Of a stretch of 19,146 nt of DNA, positions 9,010-18,636 are shown in pieces. Each line of letters opens with the position of its first letter. Within the stretch, counting starts at the first letter, position 1. Origin of the DNA: Rhodocollybia butyracea (Eukaryota; Basidiomycota; Agaricomycetes; Agaricales; Omphalotaceae); contig JADNRY010001005.1 in NCBI GenBank assembly GCA_015501585.1, forward strand, positions 1 through 19,146, written 5' to 3'. Below the pieces are notes generated by a model. It was not told the origin of the DNA, ran no database searches, and saw only the letters and a list, made by a program, of their open reading frames with translations. The translations under genes and the position numbers were made by a program.

Positions 9010-10898
9010 TCAAATAACACCTTTGGTACGTAGCTCTTCTACTTGCGCTTCCGTGTACCCAAGCTCTGCAAGAACCTAAATATAGAACAAACCGACCGTG
9101 AGTCATTTATTCCCCGCTCAAACCATACATGCAAAGCAAGATTATCATACCTCATCGGTGTGCTCCCCTAACCACGGCGGATGCCTCCTGACCTGCATCT
9201 TCTTCCCATTATACGAGACAGCAGGGGCAACGATCTTGATGGGTCCCGCGCGGGGATGCTAAGACGATAAACGAGATCGGCTCATAAACGCAGCTTCAGC
9301 GAAACATAACCAATACAAGTACACTTACGTCAATCTCAACAGTGACTTTCCTCGCTACAGCTTGTTCATGTTCAAAGGTCTCCTTGATACCATTAATAGG
9401 ACCATGTGGGACACCCTTTCCTGATTTCGTCGCATCTTTGAACTTTTTCATCCAGTAAGCTTTCGTTTCCCTGGCCGGAACAACAATGAGCATCTGGATG
9501 ACGGAGCGGAGGATAGCCTACTTCATGAACCCCGTTTCTAGCAAGTTGATCAGCTCTTCACGATTAGCCACACGGAGTGCATTCGTAGAAAACCGGGGAT
9601 CAGTGGGTAGCGAAGGGAGGGGAAGGACCAGTGTACATAGAGTGTGGAACTACATAATCCATAAGAATCTAAGAAATCAATGAAAATAAGGCTACTCACC
9701 TGGCCTTCGTTCCCTGCCCCAATCATAATAAAATCGACCCCTTCTTTGCCTTCAGGTGCCTTGCAAGGAAACACCTTAGAAAAGGGCGTCAGACCGGCCT
9801 TCGTAGGTAAATCGTATAATGAATACCTGATATGGAACGACACTCGGGTGAGCGGTGCCATGTCTCTTGGCCTCTTGGCCCGCAATGAGGTAGTTGGAAG
9901 CGATATTAACCAGCCCAGCGACTTGAGTGTCGAACAGGTTACAATCAATCCAGCACCCTTCGCCTGTCTTCTCCCGTCCTATCAGTGCCGCCATAACTGC
10001 ACCATGAGTGTACAATCCTGTAGCGATATCAATTGCAGCCACGCCGACCTATGAAGCACAGCAATCGGCTCAAAAATGTGTTTGCGCAACTGTTGACGCA
10101 TACCTTCATGGGTGGGGCGGGGTAAGGCTCGCCAGTTATATGCATCAGACCCGCTTCCCCTTCAACAATCGCATCATAGCCAGCATGTCGAGAATAAGGA
10201 CCACTTTGTCCGTAGCCTGTCTAGATTTTTAGTCCTAGGTGTACATGATACAACCAGAACTTACCGGTTACACTAGCGTATATTAACCTCGGGTTTATTT
10301 CATGACAATGTTCCCATCCAAGACCCATCTGCGCAAGTTTTCCAGGAATGTAGTTCTCAACGAGAACGTCTGCCTGCTCAATGAGCTTGTGTATAATCTT
10401 AAGACCCGCAGGATCCTTGAAATTGACAGTCACAGAGCGTTTATTTCTGTTGGTTGACAGAAAGTATGCGGATTCAGGTGGAAGAGGATGAGCGCGTTCT
10501 GGTAGTGATGATGCTGTTGACGGTAAAAGAGGTGCAGAGGGAGGGTTCCAGGAGCCTAGAAGCAGATTGAGTAGAAGCTATCAGTCCGACAAGAGCTACA
10601 ACTTACGAGTATCGTCGCCCTTTCCTACCTGCTCTATTTTCACTACATCTGCGCCCAAGTCAGCCAGGAGCATCGTAGCAGTTGGTCCGGCCAAGACACG
10701 AGTAAGGTCTACAATCTTGATCCCTGCGAGCGGAGGAGGAATTCCTTGTGGCGTTGGGCGTCTCGAAGCCTCACTTGCATTATAACGGCGAGTGAACTTT
10801 AGAAAACTTGTACGAGCAATTGTGCGTGTCGACTGAGATTTCAAAAGACAGGAAACCGTTGTGTTGGGTAGCATAACTGTAGGGATATGCCTTAACAC
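9010..10898 (-). CDS. Family III (CaiB/BaiF) CoA-transferase, 9 exons, 478 aa, probably mitochondrial
   Basis: Likely moves CoA between carboxylic acids through an aspartyl-CoA intermediate; the closest family I recall is succinyl-CoA:glutarate CoA-transferase (SUGCT). Exons: 10607-10898, 10265-10555, 10104-10216, 9827-10048, 9700-9774, 9522-9649, 9329-9470, 9151-9258, 9010-9075. All eight introns (48-75 nt) have GT-AG ends and keep frame. Residues 1-45 are Arg/Ser/Thr-rich with no acidic residue before E43, a typical mitochondrial presequence. Then [18 protein letters not shown] (about 54-71), [16 protein letters not shown] across intron 1, [21 protein letters not shown] and GYGQSGPY across intron 2. 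The catalytic Asp is expected at D239 in [11 protein letters not shown], by comparison with formyl-CoA transferase. Next are [21 protein letters not shown] and [16 protein letters not shown] near the end. The substrate is not shown by sequence. It converges with copy A1, and a broken duplicate lies at 15537-16058. Confidence 0.92.
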
Positions 10899-11696
10899 GA
10901 TGTAACGGGAAGACTAGTAACCGGGACAAACGCGGTCACCTGGACGGACTCAGAGTACATCAGTGTGGGAAACAAAAAAATATAATCGTTCCGACAACGA
11001 GTCCGAAGTGTCTAATGTGAAGTTAATACTGCATGTACAGCCTAAGTGCCAGCTATCCTTCCTAAGAGCATTTTCCGGCCAATAGGATGATTCTGCCCTT
11101 GACTTAGGCAGACATCGCAGTGCTTGCCTGGACAACATTTGAGAAAGAAGGGAAGAGAAAAACGACGTAGTCTGAGCTACGGTATGATGTGGTCACTGAT
11201 CAAGCTCAAGAGTAGAAATTTCACCGATGGGCGCTTATTTGGACAATTGGAATGAGCCGGTTAGTCACACTCCTCAGTAGACTGGGTTTTCGACGCTCGC
11301 CGACGTTATTCATAAAGCTAGCTGAGTTGTTAGTTACATCCACGGCACGGCCTCTGGCAAGTTTGATGAAATACGCTCGAACAAATCTGGACCGTCGACC
11401 TCTAATCTCCTATACTTTAAATCATGACGGTTTAGACGCCCGCTTATTAGCTAATAAGATAACTTATTACTAATAAGATAAGAGGAGCGATAAGACGGCA
11501 CAGCCGGCGCAGCCCCATGTCTATAAGCCGCACTGCCCTTTGCCGCAGCCGGCCTATTGGTTACATCATACATGTTTCTCTATCCAAGTCTCTATCCGCC
11601 CTCTCTTTTACAAGTGCTACCCATGCTAATCTTTCTTTTTTTAATGTTACTATAAGTATTAACAGATTCCAGCTACAGCATTAATCTACTATATAT
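10899..11696. other. Upstream region of the CoA-transferase and non-coding sequence
   Basis: The part next to 10899 should hold the CoA-transferase promoter; I see no clear TATA box. Short frames here have no family features. At about 11440-11460 there is a perfect palindrome, CTTATTAGCTAATAAG, followed by two more TAATAAGATAA words. From 11490 to 11570 there are several GCAGCC/GCCGGC words without a clear pattern. Confidence 0.45.
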
Positions 11697-11942
11697 TTAC
11701 GACCGGATGCTCCCATAATGTGTAACAGGACCCCCCGAGCATGGGGGATTTTGCAATCTGTAATGTGTAACGGGAGGGTTTGAGTATGCTATTGCTCGAA
11801 ATGTCACAAATTTTGGCGGCGGGCCTTCGGCCCCCTATTCATTGTGCATCTAGCGCTATGCGTAACGCACAACGGCGGGCCCTGAGCATGTTGTTTGTCA
11901 AAAATGTGTAACGCCTTGACCCCCGGGAGCATACAGTCGTAA
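11697..11942. mobile_element. 246-bp MITE-like element with internal ATGTGTAAC repeats
   Basis: The 18-base ends TTACGACCGGATGCTCCC (11697-11714) and the reverse complement of 11925-11942 (TTACGACTGTATGCTCCC) match at 16 of 18 positions. Inside, AATGTGTAAC occurs three times, each near a run of G or C and a GAGCATG/GAGTATG/GAGCATA word. The surroundings are TA-rich, so the target duplication cannot be fixed. No coding capacity. Confidence 0.65.
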
Positions 11943-13123
11943 TTATACAGTATCTAATCAGTTCTAGCTGCACAGCAGCTGCCGGTAGAACTGCATTCGC
12001 CAATGCCATACAGTGGCTCTGTAACATAATGAGAAAACCTACCAAAAACCCATTCCCTGTAAACGGTTAGCTGGAAATTACTGTAGATAATTGTATTCTG
12101 AGCAAGATAAGTATGGAAATTAGGAAGAAAGGAGCATCTCAGTTAATTGTGTGTACAACTCTGAACTGAGAGAGGTTTGAAAGTCAATAGACTTTCCATA
12201 GATGGTGGAGAGTCTCATACAAATAATAACATAAGGATAATTTAGCAACAACACACAATGAAAGAATGCGCCAGCAGTGCCATGACACACATTCCAAGTT
12301 TTGAATCCCTCTTTCCATGATTTTAGCGATCTGTAGCAACTCAATGTGGTTCTGGACCATAGTATGAGCATGAGTATGAGTTCTATCTGGCTCATATCTC
12401 ATATATGGATACAGAAGCTGTTCCTTCCATAGGTTACCTGTAGGTATAGATCCTGGATCCCCACATGCACTAGCTATACTCATTCCCAAGTTTCAAGTTG
12501 TTTTTGGTCTCCTTGACATATCAGCAACCCATGTCCCATTATCATAGATTGAAATACTTCAATCCTTGAGTGCCTGCTTTTGGAGCTCCTCCGTAGCTAT
12601 GATCATTGCTTAAGCAGTTGAATATTTTGTGAGTCTCTGCCAGGTCAATAACCTCACAGTACCATTTGGCTGCTATCTCTCAGTCATGGTTCTCTCATCA
12701 GCAAGTGAACCCTTCTGGACTAACTATGTAAGCATGCTCATCTTTTACTTATTCAAAATTTCCAGCAAATTTTGCTGCCACAGCAGAGTGCTCAGTGGAC
12801 TCGGTTCATCCATGCATTCTACACATACGGCGCAATGTGTGTTGCATATCAGAACCCAGGTATTCCAGGCTCAATACCACCAGACCACCATCCTCCTTTC
12901 TCTCCGTGACGTAGTCACGGGTCTAATAAGCTTGTCCTTTACTTTAAAAAAGGACAGGGCGCCTATGTGGCGTCTATTCCTTATTACTAATAATGACTAA
13001 TCAACGGTTGCGCCGCATAAATTTAAAATAGTGACATAATTATTGATTATTGTCGGCGCGTACAGTTGCGTTGCGGTCACGGCCATACAGCGTAAAGTCT
13101 CCAAAATTAGCTCTTTACAGAGG
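11943..13123. other. Non-coding stretch, no gene recognised
   Basis: Open frames on both strands (for example 12184-12489 minus and 12629-13000 plus) lack family motifs, low-complexity protein character and credible introns. The only structures I can support are the hairpin at 12904-12920 and, just after it, a second small hairpin (GTCCTTT and AAAGGAC near 12934-12956). Confidence 0.45.
12904..12920 (+). repeat. Perfect hairpin CCGTGAC-GTA-GTCACGG
   Basis: A seven-base stem and three-base loop, followed by GTCTAATAAGCTTGT. A related hairpin with the same downstream word stands at 14429-14446. Probably the end of a foldback or rolling-circle type element. Confidence 0.6.
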
Positions 13124-13254
13124 CCATCAGCAAAACATGGGTGAGCTGGCGCTGTTGTCAGGCACTATACAACCGTTTCCAGCGGCTCCCAGCGGCCCCC
13201 AGTGCTGTACAGTGCCAGAAAGCGAATTCCTGTGCACCCACGTTTTGCTGATGG
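13124..13254. mobile_element. 131-bp MITE-like inverted-repeat element
   Basis: The 20-base ends CCATCAGCAAAACRTGGGTG (13124-13143 and inverted at 13235-13254) differ at one position. Further in, TCAGGCACTATAC (13158-13170) pairs with 13207-13219, so most of the element can fold into one long hairpin. The flanking bases TTACAGAG and ATACATTG are only partly alike, so a target duplication is not proven. Confidence 0.75.
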
Positions 13255-14473
13255 ATACATTGCAGTATACGGTATGACTTCCAGCCTCCAGGACCTGGCA
13301 TATAGTATATACTGACAAATGAAACATGGCTATAAAAGTGTTTTTATCATTACAGCAAAGGTTATGGCAGTGCAGATCCTGGAGTTCATGTCTGGGGGGT
13401 GCTCTGCCATGTGTGTGCAGAAGAAAGGAGAGAACAGAACAGTGTCTTCAGATATGGCACAAGACCACGGTGACCACTATTCCAGTCAGATTCAACCAGT
13501 ACCAGGCAGTTAGCTAATAGCACCACATGTTGTTGAAGGCAAAGGCTTAATGCCAAGGAGTCCCGCCCCACGCTATTTGCCTCCGAAGGGCATGGGACGT
13601 GTTTCATTACAGAATAAGTTTACCCTCAAAGGGGGCCGGTAGTTTTTCCTTTCCTTTATTATTTATCCTTACCTATTCAATTATCCGAGTGCCTAGGTTT
13701 GACTTGGAAGTTTCAAGCTATTACTTATATACAGGACACGTTCTCCTTTTATCCCTCAGTCATTTGTACGGTGTACACTTCTGAGGGTAAGTCTGTTTAT
13801 TTATATACCTGTTTATTTAGTACTTACACTTATTAGTTTTACAGGTAAATATCTACACCAATACGAGTTGTTTGTACAGTGTACACTTCTGAGGATCATA
13901 CTTATTAGTTCTACACATGCATTGGCATGACTGAGCAGTGAGAAGCAGGGAGATCTTGGGGAGAATTGGAAGGGTATAAGAAGAGATCATCCAGATGCAA
14001 CTGGCAAATTTCCTTTGCTTACTTGGATGTCAATTGTACTGCATAGTTGCTGGATGTGTTTGTGCCTTTCTGCAATCAAAATGACTCTGTGGAACAGCCC
14101 GAGCATCCAATCAGAAGTCAATGCATCTGAGCCTCACATGTACACATGACGCTAGGATATATGCTAATACCACTGCATGTATCTGTCTTGAGCGTTGCCA
14201 TATAATAATTAATTTGTATGATTTGTTATCCCCAACTTAGTACCGCTCCAGCTCCTGACTTCAAGGTCCCAAGAGAAAAACTCAGAACTTGAGCAGTTGT
14301 AGTACTATGTACATTTGTAGTAGGTTGGAGAGGCCGGGCTATGTACAAGAGATGTACTAAGGCCTCCATCTTTCCCTTATTATTACTACTGACAAACATC
14401 TGAGGTTTAATGCCAAATCGAGTCTGTTCCCGTGGCTTGCCACGGGTCTCTTAAGCTTGTATGTTGGAAAAAT
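13255..14473. other. Non-coding stretch with a short direct repeat
   Basis: TTGTACGGTGTACACTTCTGAGG at 13764-13786 recurs at 13872-13894 with one change. Each copy is followed, at different distances, by ACTTATTAGTT(T/C)TACA, so this is an old tandem duplication of about 108 bases with a 36-base length difference. Open frames here are short and unconvincing. Confidence 0.5.
14429..14446 (+). repeat. Perfect hairpin CCCGTGGC-TT-GCCACGGG
   Basis: An eight-base stem, followed by TCTCTTAAGCTTGT. The shared CACGGGTCT and TAAGCTTGT words link it to the hairpin at 12904-12920. Confidence 0.6.
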
Positions 14474-14606
14474 GAAAAAGGGCTTATAACTATTACTTAA
14501 TATTATGGGGTTTATGGCATTAATTTCGCTTATCAGCCATTGTAACCAGGTTACGAAGCCCCATAAACCCCATAATTTTAAGCCATAGTTATAAACGGCT
14601 CTTTGA
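14474..14606. mobile_element. Foldback element, about 133 bp
   Basis: The arms 14484-14517 and 14561-14594 are inverted repeats matching at about 31 of 34 positions, and pairing extends outward with gaps to roughly 14474 and 14606. The loop contains a second dyad, GTAAC-CAG-GTTAC. No coding capacity. It starts shortly after the hairpin at 14429-14446, so the two may be parts of one element. Confidence 0.6.
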
Positions 14607-14849
14607 ATTATGGCGATTATGCTGCTTATGAGCGCCTTTTCAAGTTTCTGACAATTATGGATAGTAGAAAGTTCTGTAGATTCTGGCGTACATCTGCCTT
14701 CCGTGCCTGTTCATCGCGCAGCCGGAGGCCATGCACCAAAAGGCTTATGGAGTAAAAAGCTCGGCCGAAAGCGACGAACAAGAGGTATCAATAAGTGGAA
14801 AGAACTGACTAAAACCATAATGTGGTTCAGCTTCAACGTGGTCAAACTG

Positions 14850-15536
14850 TGGAGCAAACAGAAGGAAAGACAAGCCGATATGGTATCATTGAGTCTGCTG
14901 AAAATATTTCGTCACGGAGCAGCAGGTATGCGGACAACGCCAGATATAGGATCCGGAACAAGACAACTCATGAGTTGGCTTGAATTGGACAGCGAGGTCG
15001 GAGCAAAAGGTCTTGAGCACTGTTTGGACGCCAGTACTCCTTAAACTTGTGCTCTAGCCAATCCTTTTTCTGGAAATCTCTACTAGTATGCTGCAGTACC
15101 CCATATCATAAAAACGAGCAACAATGCCAGAGGAGTTTCAATGCCACTGCAGTTGAGTCAGACACGCATACTTAGGTAGACAAGCTCGGCCGCCAGCTCC
15201 TTACATCGGATAACATCGGATACGTGTGCCATATCTTGCGCTCCTCATGAACTGTCCGTCGGTTTCCTCCTATACTATACTCTGAAGTGACGTGAAGGCC
15301 AATGTGACCATCGCTAACCGGATACTGGGACAAAACATATATGCACCACGAGTAACCCCCAGGGCTGAAGAACTTATGTTCCCCATCTCCTACAAGACAC
15401 TCGTTCGTCATCTCAGGAAGTGTTCGTCGTCGCAATGAAGACATCTCAGCCCCTATGTGCTTTGTTTGCCTAAATATACAACATATAAAATAGTCATCCT
15501 AATCCTACACGATAGAAGTAATTTCAACCTAGGCCT
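14850..15536. repeat. Spacer B2, second copy of the intergenic block
   Basis: Alignable by eye with 8380-9009 (B1): CTTGTGCTCTA(G/A)CCAAT, GGCTGAAGAAC, GTCGTCGCAATGA and CTAATCCTACACGAT occur in the same order. Small insertions and deletions are frequent. The 90-codon minus frame at 15172-15444 is not open in B1, so it is not counted as a gene. Confidence 0.75.
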
Positions 15537-16058
15537 TCAAATAACCCCTTTGGTGGCACGTAGCTCTTCTACTTGCGCTTCCGTGTATCCAACCTCTGCA
15601 AGGACCTAGATATAAAACAAACCATTTGTCAGTCGTTCATTCCCCCCCTCAAACCATACATGCAAAGCAAGATCACCTGGGTACTGTCATGATATGACTA
15701 CGTTAACATCTTGGCATAGATGCATATACATAGCTGTACTTACCTACTGTATCCCGCTTCTTTAGCTTTAACCACTTCGTTGTTGCGGTCCATTCTCCGC
15801 TTTGCGGGCCTTACGGCCCACATTTGTGACAGGTATGGTCCCTCACCTCAGTATCTTCTTCCCATTGCAACAAGCTTGCTAGGTCCCACGCGGGGTGCTA
15901 AGATGATGGAGGAGGTCAGTTGATGCATGCAGCTTCAAATTCGACTAATATAGCACTTGCATCAACCACAACAGCAACTTTTTTTGCTACAGCTTGTTCG
16001 TGTTCAAATGTAATAATTACACCATTGAATCCATTGGTTTCCTCTGCACCTCAGGTAC
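15537..16058 (-). pseudogene. Broken 3' remnant of the CoA-transferase (copy C2)
   Basis: The last exon is intact (15537-15605): [15 protein letters not shown] with a one-residue insertion near the end, the same splice acceptor and the same stop. The following intron is homologous up to about 15680, after which unrelated sequence (about 15681-15840) replaces most of exon 8. Remnants of exon 8, intron 7 and exon 7 resume at about 15841-16058 with several indels and substitutions, then homology stops. The rest of the gene (exons 1-6, including the catalytic Asp) is absent. It lies directly upstream of copy A2, which places the duplication breakpoint between about 16058 and 16306. Confidence 0.8.
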
Positions 16059-16305
16059 TAACACTCGTTCTATCTTCGGTTTGTTAAAGATCTCATCAAA
16101 GTTTCATATCCTAGCAACGGGGTTCTACTTCCTTCAAAGAGAGCCCTAAGCGACCTCTGCCTAGAAACTGCCCTTGGAGCAACTTGAGGGAACAAAACAA
16201 AACAATCACACAGCCCAACAGTGGTGATAGTACGGGGGGAAGGTACTGCCGGATTACAGCAAAAGGCTAGTCTATGTGTAGAAGTATGTGATATTCTATC
16301 ATAAC
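16059..16305. other. Junction between the C2 remnant and copy A2, nothing recognised
   Basis: The homology with the CoA-transferase ends on one side and the homology with A1 begins on the other. I see no gene or element ends in between. Confidence 0.45.
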
Positions 16306-16410
16306 ATCTTAGAGATTCATTCCTTCACTTATAACTTCATCACTTTTCTTAGCTACCTCAGAGCTCAAGGCTCATGTTCGTTGGTTTTTTGATTACGCAG
16401 TCTGAACTCA

Positions 16411-16618
16411 GATACGAAGAGAATCCTTAATCATTTATTCCGTAGCTAATGTGTTAGCTACAAACTACCCTTTGGGAGTTTGCAGTCTACCTTCCCTGTG
16501 TGGGTCGAAATCACTGTTTGGGCCGGCTGTTCCCTCGTGCGACCCCGCTGGATGGCGGAGTCACTTAATTTACTAGACTACTATCACTACTAAGTGTTGC
16601 ATCCCCCTGCGCGCGCGC
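16411..16618. other. About 210-bp insertion in the 5' part of copy A2 relative to A1
   Basis: A1 and A2 match before (…TTTTTTGATTAC(A/G)CAGTCTG…) and after (GGCTGA…GCCACATGA) this stretch, but A1 lacks it. It ends in a GCGCGCGCGC run and contains GGGTCGAAATC, two mismatches from the tRNA B-box consensus, about 50 bases after a weak A-box-like word. A tRNA-derived SINE is conceivable but weakly supported. Confidence 0.4.
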
Positions 16619-16922
16619 TAGGCTGAAAGACAGATGGCCACATGAGACTCAGCAAAAGGGAACGGAAGCCTTCCAAGTGAATAATTTTTTTGATGAAGTT
16701 GTGAACTTTACTTTCAGTGGCGCAGATATCAGATATGATGATGAGTTGCAGGGACCTCCCAATGCCTCACATCGCAATGACTACAGCCTCACAATCTCAA
16801 ATCTTAATACATACCAAACCTGGGGCAGTGCGAAGTACTACAGGCAATTATAAGTAGCACGACCTTGGGTTTGCATATTCAAGACCCTTATCTCTTGATC
16901 GTGCAACTATCACACGGCCAGC

Positions 16923-18636
16923 ATGGGCCAGACCCCAGCAATCATTGTGGACACTTCTGCCTTCAATACTACTTCTGGTCCTTGGGAGACCAGTCCCATT
17001 TTCAGCAGCTACAAAAACACATCTATAGAACTTTCAGCTCCCTCTGTAACAAGCTCTGGTATTTTTGGAAGCTTCAGTATCAAGGTTGACCTTGAGATGG
17101 GTAGGTTTAGGTTTATGTGGCAAGTGGGTCATGTAGAGATTCGAGAATTCTGATATTTGCCTTGAAGGTTCACCTTCAACATCTTTGCAGTGGATGATTA
17201 TTGGAGACCTTGCTCTGTCTTCGAACTGCATCCTAGATTCAGAAATTGGCGAGTCTATGCTTCCCACTGACCGTATTCCTGACAATATACTGTGGGAAGA
17301 GATTATACAAGAAGACTCAGAAGTTGTCTTCAATCTCAACTGTTCCACGTCAAATACACCAGAGATTAGTTACGCTCTGGTCACACCAGCACCCACCATG
17401 TCTCTAAATAATCAACTCTTATTTGTAAACTATACAGATAGCACTATTGTGTTGGAAGGACAGTGGCAGGGCTCTTTGCCAGGCGGCGGGCCCGGTCCAG
17501 GAACGTCAAGTGCAATTACTGGGGCTACAATGAAGTTTCCTTTCACAGGTCTGTAACTCCCTCGAATTGTTCTTTGCAATGTGGATTATAATAAAAAAGA
17601 ACAGGATGGAACATAACACTTCTTGGGTTTTTTGAATCAACCACATCGGGAAACATCACCCTCGGTGTTTCGCTTGATGATCAAACACAAGTCCAACTTG
17701 AATTTGAAGGTGACAGAGGCGGACCCCCGACATCCTACTTTGAATACTTCACCCTTGTTCAGCAGGAATCAGATAGTGGCAATCATAACATTACAGTTGA
17801 GGTCCTGGAAGCCTCACTATCCCAGACATTTTCCTTTCGTGGATTCACTTACATTCATGGTTTTGCTACATTAAATGACATGCCTGACCTCTCTGTCATG
17901 TCAACATCATCGGAGTCATCCCCTGCACCAACCTCATCCCCCACTTCAACCTCATCCTCTACTTCAACTCCATCTCTTGGTGGCTCAAGCCAGTCATCTC
18001 ATCAGGAGTTGCATGGCGGGGCCATTGCTGGCATAGTTGTCGGAGCTCTTGCTGGGATATGTATAATCGAGCTGATCTTGTGGGCAGCATGGCGGCGGAT
18101 CAAAAAGAGAAGATCTCCATCGCCCGCACAAGCATGGGTGGAAGAGTCAATGTTGGGTATGGCCCTATTATTGATGTTTAGTGAATGTATATCTTATTAA
18201 CTTGTTTTCTGCCTCAGAGGTGCACCACCCCTCAGGTCCAGACAATGTCACTCCTTTTGAGAAGGGGTATATTCCAAGTATTCCGCCAGATATGAATCAC
18301 ATAGCAGCAGCTGGCAATGCCCATGGAATCACACCATTTACAAAAACTTACATCATCTCAGCAGCCCCGGGGACATACGGATATACAGGCCAGGATCAAG
18401 AACAGCCTGTACAGGGCAGCACTGTATCGTTGCCATCAGGTGAAGGTGTTGTACATACGTCCTTGTTTCCTGTCGAACCTCTAAGTAACGGAAACAATGG
18501 CCCGAATGGAGTTCAGGCCACGCCTCCAGAGCCGCTGGATAGAACAGATGTTATTCTTGAGCGGCTCAATAACTTGATGAATGCCATTCAGCACCCCCCT
18601 GCATATGGACAAGAAGTGTCCCCCCTAAACAGATAA
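16923..18636 (+). CDS. Single-pass membrane protein, copy A2 (5' end unresolved), PPAY tail
   Basis: Probable surface or sensor-like protein: ectodomain outside, one helix, long cytosolic tail; ligand unknown. Supported exons: 16923-17100, 17168-17548, 17605-18156, 18218-18636. Introns of 56 nt (17549-17604) and 61 nt (18157-18217) are phase 1 and conserved in A1. A candidate 67-nt intron (17101-17167) removes a frame conflict seen otherwise. Motifs: MGQTPAIIVDT; VNYTDSTIVLEGQW, FPFTG|WNITLLGFFES and YFEYFTLVQQ, typical of beta-sandwich repeats in mushroom membrane proteins; a Ser/Thr/Pro stalk; helix GAIAGIVVGALAGICIIELI; basic RRIKKRR; tail ERLNNLMNAIQHPPAYGQE. PPAY is a PY motif as bound by WW domains of Rsp5-type ubiquitin ligases. 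Homology with A1 reaches back to about 16306, but the A1 start codon is ATT here, with an extra base and a TGA where A1 has TGG. So the gene may start differently or be dead at its 5' end. Confidence 0.65.

Noticed and set aside
9486..10232. Plus-strand frames opposite the CoA-transferase
   Set aside because: They are antisense shadows of exons 3 to 6 of a well-supported minus-strand gene.
12184..12489. Minus frames of 91-101 codons
   Set aside because: No start context, family motif or intron support; composition like the non-coding surroundings.
13786..13848. A GTAAGT ... TTTTACAG intron-like segment
   Set aside because: The splice signals look good, but there is no coding sequence on either side to support an exon.
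14703..15044. 113-codon plus frame rich in Lys/Arg
   Set aside because: Most of it lies in the spacer repeat; B1 and B3 do not keep the frame, and no motif is seen.
15172..15444. 90-codon minus frame in spacer B2
   Set aside because: The homologous stretch in B1 (about 8690-8915) has stops and frame changes, so the frame is not conserved.
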